The position numbers were made by a program, and so were the translations under genes. Shown one piece after another: positions 1 through 7,839 of a stretch of 64,000 nt of DNA; positions within the stretch are counted from its first letter, which is position 1; each line of letters starts with the position of its first letter. The notes beneath the pieces were generated by a model that saw nothing but the letters and a program-made list of their open reading frames with translations, was not told where the DNA came from and searched no databases. The stretch is from Bacteroides oleiciplenus YIT 12058 (GTDB taxonomy: Bacteria; Bacteroidota; Bacteroidia; Bacteroidales; Bacteroidaceae): the NCBI RefSeq assembly GCF_000315485.1, contig NZ_JH992943.1, forward strand, positions 16,567 through 80,566, read 5' to 3'.

Positions 1-1835
1 AACATCTGGAAGACCGCGAAGTACGCGACAAACTCCGCTTCCTGATGGATTACTGCGATGCCTCCAACCCTGCCACTGGTAGTAAGTATGACGCTAACGC
101 CAATGTGGAAAACAAAAATATAGCCACACTGATAGGCGAACTCCCCAAATCGAACTTTATCCGTCTGAACCGCCGTTTGCTGACTGACCGTCTGAAGGAC
201 ATGTACGGCAAGGAACTTTCAGACCGCTACATCGAATTGCTGAACCAACACTTCATATACAAGAATGATGAAACCAATCTTGCCAACTATTGCGCAAGTA
301 TCACCATGTATCCGTGGCTGATAGGCGGAACTGCATCCATAGGCGGTAACTCCACTGCACCCACTAATCTGAAGTCTTTCTGTGGAGGATTCATCAATAT
401 GGTATTTATCGTATCGAGTATGCTCAGCGGCGCCTGTGCCACTCCGGAATTCCTGATGTACATGAATTACTTTATAGAAAAGGAGTTTGGAGAAGATTAC
501 TACCAGCATCCGGAACAACTTGCCGATTTGTCTACCAAACAAAGAACCATAGACAAGATCATCACCGACTGCTTTGAGCAAATAGTATATTCCATCAACC
601 AGCCTACCGGTGCCAGAAACTTTCAGGCAGTGTTCTGGAATGTGGCATACTACGACAAATATTATTTCAACAGTCTTTTCGAACATTTTGTCTTCCCTGA
701 CGGAAACGCTCCTCATTGGGAATCATTGAGCTGGTTACAAAAACGTTTCATGAAGTGGTTCAATAAGGAACGTACCAAAGCCGTTCTTACCTTCCCCGTG
801 GAAACAATGGCTTTGCTAACCAAAGACGGAGATGTATTGGATAAGGAATACGGTGACTTCACGGCTGAAATGTATGTGGAAGGGCACTCTTTCTTTACAT
901 ATATGAGTAATAACGCCGACTCGTTAAGTAGCTGCTGTCGTTTGCGTAATGAAATACAGGATAACGGATTTAGTTATACCCTGGGAGCAGGCGGCGTATC
1001 TACCGGATCAAAAAGTGTGTTGACTATCAACCTGAACCGTTGCATCCAGCATGCAGTGAAATCCGGATTGCTTTATCATTTCTTCCTTGAAGAGGTAGTA
1101 GATCTGGTACACAAGGTACAACTGGCCTATAACGAAAACTTAAAGCATCTGCAAAGCAAAGGAATGTTACCCTTGTTTGATGCCGGGTACATCAATATGG
1201 GACGCCAATACCTGACAATCGGTGTAAACGGGCTGGTGGAAGCCGCCCAGTTCATGGGAATTGAAATCAACGATAATCCTAAATATGAAGCTTTTGTGCA
1301 GGAAATTCTGGGAATTGTAGAGAAATACAACAAGAAATATCGAACGAAAGAAATACTCTTCAACTGCGAAATGATACCGGCAGAGAATGTAGGTGTGAAA
1401 CATGCCAAATGGGACAAAGAAGCCGGTTTCCAGACCTTCCGCGATTGCTATAACAGTTACTTCTACATTGTAGAAGATGAGTCGCTGAACATTATAGATA
1501 AGTTCCGTCTGCACGGACACAGGTACATAGAGCACCTGACGGGTGGTTCGGCACTCCACATGAACCTGGAAGAGCATTTGAGCAAAGAGCAATACAGACA
1601 ATTACTTCGGGTGGCCGCCACTGAGGGCTGCAATTACTTTACTTTCAATATACCTAACACGGTTTGCAATAAATGCAACCACATTGACAAAAGATACTTG
1701 AAAGAGTGTCCGGAATGTCATAGCCAGAACGTGGATTATCTGACCCGCGTCATTGGCTACATGAAACGAATCAGCAATTTCTCTCAAGCCCGGCAAAAGG
1801 AGGCTGCCCGAAGATATTATGCTGAAGTACACTGA
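1..1835 (+). CDS. nrdD: Anaerobic ribonucleoside-triphosphate reductase (5'-truncated by window edge)
   Basis: Reduces ribonucleotides to deoxyribonucleotides without oxygen using a glycyl radical. The reading frame is open from base 3, so the gene starts before the window; 610 residues are visible against roughly 700-740 for the family. Visible hallmarks are the active-site cysteine segment SSCCRLRNE, a C-terminal zinc site made of two CxxC pairs (CNKC and CPEC), and the glycyl-radical motif RVIGY whose glycine codon is at 1755-1757, 25 residues before the end. The stop overlaps the start of the activase gene nrdG by 17 bases, so the two are translationally coupled. Identification is secure; only the N-terminal part (ATP-cone region) cannot be seen. 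Confidence 0.97.
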   Translation, partial: HLEDREVRDKLRFLMDYCDASNPATGSKYDANANVENKNIATLIGELPKSNFIRLNRRLLTDRLKDMYGKELSDRYIELLNQHFIYKNDETNLANYCASITMYPWLIGGTASIGGNSTAPTNLKSFCGGFINMVFIVSSMLSGACATPEFLMYMNYFIEKEFGEDYYQHPEQLADLSTKQRTIDKIITDCFEQIVYSINQPTGARNFQAVFWNVAYYDKYYFNSLFEHFVFPDGNAPHWESLSWLQKRFMKWFNKERTKAVLTFPVETMALLTKDGDVLDKEYGDFTAEMYVEGHSFFTYMSNNADSLSSCCRLRNEIQDNGFSYTLGAGGVSTGSKSVLTINLNRCIQHAVKSGLLYHFFLEEVVDLVHKVQLAYNENLKHLQSKGMLPLFDAGYINMGRQYLTIGVNGLVEAAQFMGIEINDNPKYEAFVQEILGIVEKYNKKYRTKEILFNCEMIPAENVGVKHAKWDKEAGFQTFRDCYNSYFYIVEDESLNIIDKFRLHGHRYIEHLTGGSALHMNLEEHLSKEQYRQLLRVAATEGCNYFTFNIPNTVCNKCNHIDKRYLKECPECHSQNVDYLTRVIGYMKRISNFSQARQKEAARRYYAEVH

Positions 1836-2280
1836 TTATGACATCGTTTTCCAGGAGATACCGGATGAGGTGACATTGGCAATCAACCTATCCAATTGTC
1901 CGAACAGGTGCAAAGGTTGCCACAGTCCTTATCTGCAAAAGAACATTGGAGAACCGTTGACAGAAGAAAGCCTTTCCGTACTTTTACAGAAGTACGGAAA
2001 GGCCGTTACATGCGTTTGTTTCATGGGTGGAGATGCCGCTCCTTATGACATAGCACATTTGGCTGAATTTCTCCAGAAGCAGCAGATTGCTTCGGTAAAA
2101 GTCGGCTGGTATTCTGGAAAGTCGGAATTACCCGCAGAATTCTCCACACAGAACTTTCAGTATATCAAACTCGGACCGTACATAGAAAGTTGTGGTGGTC
2201 TAAAATCTGAAAAGACCAACCAAAGGCTTTACAAGATTCTACAGGGGAAAATGAATGATATTACATATCGGTTTAGATAG
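1819..2280 (+). CDS. nrdG: Anaerobic ribonucleotide reductase activating protein (radical SAM)
   Basis: Radical-SAM activase that installs the glycyl radical on NrdD. The protein has 153 residues, normal for the family, with the iron-sulfur motif CPNRCKGCHSPY (CxxxCxxC) near residues 27-38 and the following GG-containing motif (FMGGDAAPYD). The start lies inside the last codons of nrdD in another frame, the usual arrangement for this pair. No hairpin was noticed after the stop; the next gene has its own promoter. Confidence 0.96.
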   Translation: MLKYTDYDIVFQEIPDEVTLAINLSNCPNRCKGCHSPYLQKNIGEPLTEESLSVLLQKYGKAVTCVCFMGGDAAPYDIAHLAEFLQKQQIASVKVGWYSGKSELPAEFSTQNFQYIKLGPYIESCGGLKSEKTNQRLYKILQGKMNDITYRFR

Positions 2281-2330
2281 GTATAAACATTCTTTTTACA
2301 ACAAAACCACCAAAATATAAAAGTTATCTC

Positions 2331-2338
2331 TATATTTG
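2331..2338 (+). promoter_or_regulatory. -7 box of the histidine kinase gene
   Basis: TATATTTG matches the Bacteroidota -7 consensus TAnnTTTG and lies 46 bases before the kinase start codon. The rest of the gap between nrdG and the kinase (2281-2384) shows nothing else. Confidence 0.6.
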
Positions 2339-2384
2339 CCCACTGAGATTTTAATAGGAGTATAGAAACAGGAGCAAAAAAATT

Positions 2385-4805
2385 ATGAAAGAGAAGCCAA
2401 ACTTTGACTGTGATAAATATCGCCAAATTGCGCAAATGGCCCAAATGGGATGGTGGGAATCAGACCTGAAGAATCGTCAGTATATCTGTTCAGACTTTAT
2501 CATAGACTTGCTTGGACTCGAAAGCGATCGGATCAGCTTTGAAGATTTCCACGGAAGAATACGGGAAGACCACCGGAAACGTCTCAGAAACGAATTCTTT
2601 TCGCTTACGAACATAGAAACCTACGAGCAGATGTTTCCCATTAAAGCAAAAGATGGAGAGGTATGGGTATATTCTAAAATCAGCTATAAACAGCCGGATG
2701 AAGAAGGATATAGAAATATCATAGGATATTTGCAATGTATAGACAAGCAAACCGAAGAAACGAATACCCCCATCGACTTTCTGCAGGTAAACAGCTTGCT
2801 TTATCAGCAAAACAATATTTCCCATTCACTACTCGCTTTCCTGCAGTCGGATGACATCACAGAGATTATCAATAAAATTCTGGATGATCTCCTTAGACAA
2901 ATCAAAGGAGACCGTACCTATATTTTCGAAATAGACCGTGAAAACAAGGTGCAGAGTTGCATTTATGAAGCAACAGCAGAAGGAATATCTGAAGAACTGG
3001 AGTTCTTGCAGAATGTGGCCTGGGATGATTCTCTTTGGTGGGACCGACAAATTTCAGAAAAGAAATCAATCATTCTCAATACGTTGAATGATATGCCCGC
3101 CGAAGCTCAGGTTTATCGGGATACATTGGAAGCACAAGATATTAAATCAGTAATGGTGGTTCCGCTTCTATCCAAAGATAAAGTATGGGGATATATGGGT
3201 ATAGATATGGTGAGAACACATCGCAACTGGAGCAATATAGACCATCAGTGGTTCTCATCTTTAGGAAACATCATAAGTATCTGCCTCCAGTTGCGCAAAG
3301 CGGAACTGCAGGCCAATGAGGACCGTCAGGCATTGGACCATAGCGAAAAAATTCTTCGCAATATTTATAAAAACCTGCCCGTAGGCATCGAGCTATACGA
3401 TAAGGACGGTTATCTGGTGGATATGAATGATAAAGAAATCGAGATATTCGGTCTATCCGATAAAAATGAGGCGTTGGGAGTCTCCTTATTCGATAATCCT
3501 AATATACCGAAGGATGTAAAAGAAAAACTAAGAGCCAGGGAAAACGTGGATTTCTCAATCAATTATGATTTCTCGAAGATTGATAAATATGTGAAAAGTC
3601 ATAGAGGGGACATTATCAACCTGACCACAAGGGTAACTCCTCTTTATGACTCTCAAAATCAATTCATCAATTATCTCTTTATTAATATAGATACAACAGA
3701 GACAACGACTGCACACACCAAAATACAGGAATTTGAAAATTTATTCCTTTTAATTGGCAACTATGCCAAAGTAGGCTTTGCCCATTTCAATATAATGACA
3801 AGGGATGGTTATGCACAAGATACATGGTACCGCAACTTAGGAGAAAAAGAAAATACTCCCATGCCGCAGGTTATCGGTGTCTATTCGCATGTACATCCGG
3901 AAGACCGGGATGTATTGATGACTTTTGTACGCGGAGTGAAGGAAGGAAAAAACACCAGCCTAAGCAAAGAGGTGCGTGTAAATAGAGGAAATGGGAAATA
4001 TTCGTGGACCAGTATAAATGTAATGGTCAGAGATTATCGTCCACAGGATGGAATCATTGAAATGCTGTGTATCAATTACGATATTACACCTCTGAAAGAA
4101 ACAGAACAGAAACTAATCATTGCCCGTGATAAAGCAGAGGAACTGGACCGTCTGAAATCTGCCTTTCTGGCTAATATGAGCCATGAGATACGCACTCCGC
4201 TTAATTCTATTGTCGGTTTTTCCAGCCTTCTGGCAGAAACGGATGACAGGGAGGAACGCCAGGAATACATAAAAATAGTCGAAGCAAACAATGAGTTGCT
4301 TTTACAACTGATTTCCGATATTCTGGATCTTTCGAAGATAGAAGCTGAAACCTTCGACTTTGTTTATACGGATGTAGATGTAAACGATTGTTGTAGGGAA
4401 ATCATCAAATCCATGCAGATGAAAGTGAAAGGAGATGTTGAATTGACTTTTGAGAAGTATATGCCCGAATGTCACATCCATACGGATAAAAACCGGTTTA
4501 CGCAAGTCATCACCAACTTCATAAACAACGCACTGAAGTTTACGAGGCAAGGCAGCATAGCTTTGGGATACGAACAAACGTCGCCTCAGGAGATTAAATT
4601 CTATGTGCGCGACACGGGTCTCGGAATTCCCAAAGAGAATCTGGACAACATATTCGAACGTTTTGTGAAACTGAACACCTTTGCGCAAGGTACGGGACTT
4701 GGACTTTCCATCTGCAAAAGCATTGTCACACAGATGGGAGGAAAAATAGGGGTAGAATCGACCGAAGGGGAAGGTTCATGCTTCTGGTTTACACATCCGT
4801 ATTAA
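2385..4805 (+). CDS. Soluble PAS-GAF-PAS-PAS sensor histidine kinase
   Basis: Cytoplasmic two-component sensor kinase of 806 residues with no signal peptide or membrane segment. An N-terminal PAS-like domain (about 10-120) is followed by a GAF domain (about 150-300), two more PAS domains (about 325-440 and 460-570), a HisKA dimerisation domain with phospho-acceptor His600 in FLANMSHEIRTPLNS, and an HATPase domain with N-box (NRFTQVITNFINNALKF), G1 (DTGLGIP) and G2 (GTGLGLS) motifs. There is no receiver domain and no adjacent response regulator, so its partner is unknown. GAF and PAS domains suggest an intracellular signal such as redox state or a small ligand; that is inference. Confidence 0.92.
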   Translation: MKEKPNFDCDKYRQIAQMAQMGWWESDLKNRQYICSDFIIDLLGLESDRISFEDFHGRIREDHRKRLRNEFFSLTNIETYEQMFPIKAKDGEVWVYSKISYKQPDEEGYRNIIGYLQCIDKQTEETNTPIDFLQVNSLLYQQNNISHSLLAFLQSDDITEIINKILDDLLRQIKGDRTYIFEIDRENKVQSCIYEATAEGISEELEFLQNVAWDDSLWWDRQISEKKSIILNTLNDMPAEAQVYRDTLEAQDIKSVMVVPLLSKDKVWGYMGIDMVRTHRNWSNIDHQWFSSLGNIISICLQLRKAELQANEDRQALDHSEKILRNIYKNLPVGIELYDKDGYLVDMNDKEIEIFGLSDKNEALGVSLFDNPNIPKDVKEKLRARENVDFSINYDFSKIDKYVKSHRGDIINLTTRVTPLYDSQNQFINYLFINIDTTETTTAHTKIQEFENLFLLIGNYAKVGFAHFNIMTRDGYAQDTWYRNLGEKENTPMPQVIGVYSHVHPEDRDVLMTFVRGVKEGKNTSLSKEVRVNRGNGKYSWTSINVMVRDYRPQDGIIEMLCINYDITPLKETEQKLIIARDKAEELDRLKSAFLANMSHEIRTPLNSIVGFSSLLAETDDREERQEYIKIVEANNELLLQLISDILDLSKIEAETFDFVYTDVDVNDCCREIIKSMQMKVKGDVELTFEKYMPECHIHTDKNRFTQVITNFINNALKFTRQGSIALGYEQTSPQEIKFYVRDTGLGIPKENLDNIFERFVKLNTFAQGTGLGLSICKSIVTQMGGKIGVESTEGEGSCFWFTHPY

Positions 4806-4818
4806 TCATTTTATTTTG

Positions 4819-4826
4819 TATCTTTG
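4819..4826 (+). promoter_or_regulatory. -7 box of the MFS transporter gene
   Basis: TATCTTTG, a perfect match to TAnnTTTG, 29 bases before the start codon of the transporter gene and 13 bases after the kinase stop. The transporter is therefore probably transcribed independently. Confidence 0.7.
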
Positions 4827-4855
4827 CGCCCAATTTACACTAAAGCGCAACAATC

Positions 4856-6058
4856 ATGCAAAAGAATACACAACGTCCGGTCAGTTCTATTGCTTATCCT
4901 ATATTGATAGCATTAAGTATTTCACATTGTCTGAACGACCTGTTGCAATCGGTGATTACCGCCACTTATCCGCTTTTTAAGGAAGACTTGACACTGAGCT
5001 TCGCACAAATCGGATTAATAACACTGGTTTATCAAATGTCTGCATCCGTCTTTCAGCCGGTATTCGGGTTATTCTTCGATAAACGTCCGTTTGCATGGAC
5101 GCTGCCGATGGGTATGTTATTCACCATGACAGGATTGTTGAACCTGGCATTTGCCAACAACCTTTATTGGGTGTTGTTTTCCGTATTCATCATAGGTATA
5201 GGGTCATCGGTACTTCATCCGGAGGCATCGCGCATAACTTCCCTTGCTTCCGGAGGCAGAAGAGGACTGGCACAATCACTGTTCCAAGTGGGTGGAAACT
5301 TGGGAGGATCACTTGGCCCGTTATTGGTGGCGCTGATAGTTGCACCTTACAGCAGGCATAACATTGCACTGTTTGCTATTTTATCTGTGATAGCAATCAT
5401 AGTGATGATTCCCGTTGGTAAATGGTATAAAGGTTATATAACCCGGCTGAAACGTGACCACATCGCTCTCCAGCCACATATGCAGATGCCTCTGCCAATG
5501 GATAAAACGGTTCTATCCATTTCTATACTACTCATACTAATCTTCTCGAAGTATATTTATATGGCAAGCCTCAGCAGCTATTATACTTTCTATCTGATTC
5601 ATAAATTCGGGGTAAGCGTGCAGGATTCACAGCTCTATCTCTTCGTATTCCTTGTGGCCACAGCTATCGGGACATTGCTGGGCGGTCCTATCGGTGACCG
5701 TGTCGGACGGAAATATGTCATCTGGGGGTCTATCCTCGGAGCTGCACCATTCAGTTTGCTGATGCCTCATGTGGGATTGATTGCAACAATCATATTGAGT
5801 TTCTGTGTCGGGCTGACGCTTTCATCTGCTTTCCCCGCCATCTTATTATATGCACAAGAATTACTACCCAACAAGCTGGGATTGATTTCCGGATTATTCT
5901 TCGGATTCGCTTTCGGAGTAGCAGGTATTGCCTCTGCCGTATTGGGCAATATGGCAGATAAATTCGGTATTGAAGCGGTTTATAATGTCTGCGCTTATAT
6001 GCCTTTACTGGGGTTGGTGACTTGGTTCTTGCCTAATTTGAAAAAGAAGAGTCAATAA
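4856..6058 (+). CDS. MFS transporter, fosmidomycin-resistance (Fsr) type
   Basis: Inner-membrane major facilitator protein of 400 residues with about 12 hydrophobic segments. The N-terminal ISHCLNDLLQSVITATYP segment and the motif-A-like loops (FFDKRPFAW and GGPIGDRVGRKYVIWG) place it with the Fsr/YfnC-like drug-efflux group. The segment GIGSSVLHPEASR in the fourth helix region is also typical. It has its own -7 box just upstream. The true substrate cannot be inferred; fosmidomycin efflux is known only for the family prototype. Confidence 0.88.
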   Translation: MQKNTQRPVSSIAYPILIALSISHCLNDLLQSVITATYPLFKEDLTLSFAQIGLITLVYQMSASVFQPVFGLFFDKRPFAWTLPMGMLFTMTGLLNLAFANNLYWVLFSVFIIGIGSSVLHPEASRITSLASGGRRGLAQSLFQVGGNLGGSLGPLLVALIVAPYSRHNIALFAILSVIAIIVMIPVGKWYKGYITRLKRDHIALQPHMQMPLPMDKTVLSISILLILIFSKYIYMASLSSYYTFYLIHKFGVSVQDSQLYLFVFLVATAIGTLLGGPIGDRVGRKYVIWGSILGAAPFSLLMPHVGLIATIILSFCVGLTLSSAFPAILLYAQELLPNKLGLISGLFFGFAFGVAGIASAVLGNMADKFGIEAVYNVCAYMPLLGLVTWFLPNLKKKSQ

Positions 6059-6403
6059 TTACATCTTTCCATAAGGAGATACTTCCTCACAAACCCCTAT
6101 AGGATAGTCTTTCAATATATCAGGGTTTCGATGGATATGCCAAAAAAGATGAATCCTTATAATATCTCCTTTTATGGAATATATTATTTTGTATGGTTTC
6201 ACTAATAGGAACCTATACTCATGTTCCTCGTCGGTTAACAACCACTCAATGTTACCAATTAAAGGATTTTGTTTTAAAGTGCTTATTTTTTCTCTGAGTT
6301 TCTCTTTATATTTTAGAGCAGTCTGAACACCAAATTTCATTTTCCCATATTTGAAAATCTCACCTATTTGGCGTTTTGCTTCAATGTCGTATTGTATTTT
6401 CAT
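6059..6403 (-). CDS. RelE/ParE-family toxin
   Basis: Protein of 114 residues with the compact RelE/ParE plan: an N-terminal helical hairpin (IEAKRQIGEIFKYGKMKFGVQ ... KEKLREKISTLKQNP), then the strand-rich half EYRFLLVKPYKIIYSIKGD and IRIHLFWHIHRNPD, which matches the YRxxxxxxYxIiY...vxixxvwh.RRnP pattern of the family. Such toxins cut ribosome-bound mRNA (RelE) or block gyrase (ParE); the sequence alone does not decide which. Its ATG overlaps the antitoxin stop by one base (TAATG), so the pair is coupled. It is convergent with the MFS gene, with stop codons adjoining. Confidence 0.85.
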   Translation of the reverse strand: MKIQYDIEAKRQIGEIFKYGKMKFGVQTALKYKEKLREKISTLKQNPLIGNIEWLLTDEEHEYRFLLVKPYKIIYSIKGDIIRIHLFWHIHRNPDILKDYPIGVCEEVSPYGKM

Positions 6404-6648
6404 TATTGCAGTGCATTATAAAACTCTTCCATCTCCTCTTCGCTGACATACTCTCCTTCTTCAAATCTCTTTTCAGAATCTTGCAACAGTTTTCGGGCTT
6501 CTCTAACGCCCATCCGATAGGGAGTGTTGGTTAGATCTTTACCTTTTCGTATGACGTCTTTTATGGTATCGAGCACCTCTTGGTTATTGATGTTCAACAC
6601 TTCCCTGGCTAATTCAGCTTTATAAGCCTCCAATTCTAAAGTGTTCAT
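6403..6648 (-). CDS. Antitoxin of the RelE/ParE-type pair
   Basis: Small acidic protein of 81 residues preceding and overlapping the toxin gene by one base. The frame stays open to 6762, but a perfect -7 box (TATCTTTG on the minus strand, 6673-6680) lies inside that longer frame, so the Met at 6648 is the likely start. The C-terminal part (GVREARKLLQDSEKRFEEGEYVSEEEMEEF) is rich in acidic residues, as in antitoxins whose tail wraps the toxin. No clear DNA-binding fold is seen; autoregulation would be usual but is not shown. Confidence 0.78.
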   Translation of the reverse strand: MNTLELEAYKAELAREVLNINNQEVLDTIKDVIRKGKDLTNTPYRMGVREARKLLQDSEKRFEEGEYVSEEEMEEFYNALQ

Positions 6649-6672
6649 AATCGATTTCTTTTTAAGTCCATA

Positions 6673-6680
6673 CAAAGATA
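6673..6680 (-). promoter_or_regulatory. -7 box of the toxin-antitoxin operon
   Basis: Reads TATCTTTG on the minus strand, 24 bases upstream of the antitoxin ATG at 6648. It decides the start: the frame upstream of it cannot be translated from this promoter. Confidence 0.65.
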
Positions 6681-6805
6681 AATAAAAGTTCTGTATTCCT
6701 AGTAGATTATCATTTGTTTCTGGGAGAACCAATAGTAATTCAATAACCATCTCATCAATCATACCTATAAGTGGTTAGGTACAAAGAAACATTTCATTAT
6801 TTGTG

Positions 6806-6840
6806 GGTATTTCATAAACCCCTCTGATACCGTTACTTTG
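6806..6840 (+). promoter_or_regulatory. Flavodoxin promoter with GGTATT element
   Basis: GGTATT (6806-6811) starts exactly 27 bases before the first base of the -7 box TTACTTTG (6833-6840). The element lies in the near-dyad GGGTATTTCATAAACCC (6805-6821). The same element at the same distance is found at three other promoters in the window (17169-17203, 17595-17629, 17678-17712), pointing to a common activator or repressor. Confidence 0.65.
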
Positions 6841-6869
6841 CAACCGTACAAATTAAACCATTTTATAGT

Positions 6870-7376
6870 ATGAAAAAAATAGGAATATTTTATGGTTCCT
6901 CAACGGGAACTACGCAAGGCATTGCCGAAACAATCGCTTCTAAGCTTGGTGTCCCCGCATCTGATGTAATCGATGTCAGCAAAATGAATGCCGATATGGT
7001 GAAAGGATATGAAGCTCTGCTTTTAGGAACTTCAACCTGGGGCGACGGTGAATTGCAGGACGATTGGTATGATGGCGTCAAAGTATTGAAGGATTCAGAC
7101 CTGAAAGAAAAGACAATTGCCCTCTTCGGATGTGGTGATTCTGAATCTTATTGTGATACATTCTGCGATGGTATCGGTATCATTTACGAAGATATCAAAG
7201 ATTCCGGTTGTACCATCGTCGGTAAAGTGTCTGCTAAAGATTATTCTTTCTCCTCTTCTATTGCAGTGATCGACGGCATGTTTGTCGGACTCGCTCTTGA
7301 TGACATCAACGAAAGTGATAAGACGGAAGAGCGTATCGACGCTTGGGTGAACGACATAAAAAATCACTTGGCATAA
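6870..7376 (+). CDS. fldA: Flavodoxin
   Basis: FMN-containing electron carrier of 168 residues, the normal length of long-chain flavodoxins. The phosphate-binding loop is IFYGSSTGTTQGIAE (residues 5-19); FMN-stacking loops are near STWGDGELQDDW and FGCGDSESYCDTFCD. It can replace ferredoxin when iron is short. The promoter shares an element with the imelysin operon and the TetR gene (see 6806-6840). The DUF2023 gene follows after 22 bases and is probably cotranscribed. Confidence 0.96.
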   Translation: MKKIGIFYGSSTGTTQGIAETIASKLGVPASDVIDVSKMNADMVKGYEALLLGTSTWGDGELQDDWYDGVKVLKDSDLKEKTIALFGCGDSESYCDTFCDGIGIIYEDIKDSGCTIVGKVSAKDYSFSSSIAVIDGMFVGLALDDINESDKTEERIDAWVNDIKNHLA

Positions 7377-7398
7377 TTTTCTCTTATTCCATAGCCTT

Positions 7399-7752
7399 AT
7401 GACAATATCTGACATTAACCCGGTAGAATTGAAAGTATTCCTGAACCACATCTACGAATTTAAGAAAGGAGTACGCCAGATGGTACTTTATACTACAAAC
7501 AAGAAGTATGAAGCTTTTGCCGTGAAGCGCCTGACCGACCAGAAGATAAGTTACATTATCCAGCCCGTAGGAAACGGTAGGATAAACCTTTTCTTCGGAC
7601 GTAAGGAATGTATAGAAGCTATCCGACTTTTGGTGAAACAGCCTCTGAATAAGCTTTCGCCCGAAGAGGATTTCATACTCGGAGCAATGTTGGGTTATGA
7701 TATATGTGCTCAATGTGAACGGTACTGTGAAAGAAAAGTACGGTGCGCTTGA
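7399..7752 (+). CDS. DUF2023 family protein downstream of flavodoxin
   Basis: Protein of 117 residues matching the DUF2023 pattern as I recall it. It has an N-terminal helix, a central strand pair (QMVLYTTNKKYEAFAVKRL) and a C-terminal cysteine group CAQCERYCERKVRC (CxxCxxxC...C), suitable for binding a metal or iron-sulfur cluster. No signal peptide, so cytoplasmic. The gene begins 22 bases after fldA and ends before a strong terminator, so the two form a bicistronic unit. A role linked to flavodoxin is inference from that pairing; no activity is known to me. Confidence 0.75.
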   Translation: MTISDINPVELKVFLNHIYEFKKGVRQMVLYTTNKKYEAFAVKRLTDQKISYIIQPVGNGRINLFFGRKECIEAIRLLVKQPLNKLSPEEDFILGAMLGYDICAQCERYCERKVRCA

Positions 7753-7790
7753 TTTAACTTTGCATGTGTTTAGTTAGTTGTTTTTTGTTA

Positions 7791-7828
7791 AGAATGCCTG
7801 CGGTTCCCCGCAGGCATTCTTCTTTTTA
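7791..7828 (+). terminator. Intrinsic terminator of fldA-DUF2023
   Basis: Perfect 13-bp stem (7791-7803 with 7808-7820, AGAATGCCTGCGG arm) with loop TTCC, followed by TCTTTTTATT. The T-run is on the plus-strand side, so it ends the flavodoxin transcript. Confidence 0.9.
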
Positions 7829-7839
7829 TTGTGACTCTA

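Noticed and set aside
6649..6762. N-terminal extension of the antitoxin to 6762
   Set aside because: A perfect -7 box lies inside it and the extension is hydrophobic and unlike antitoxins.
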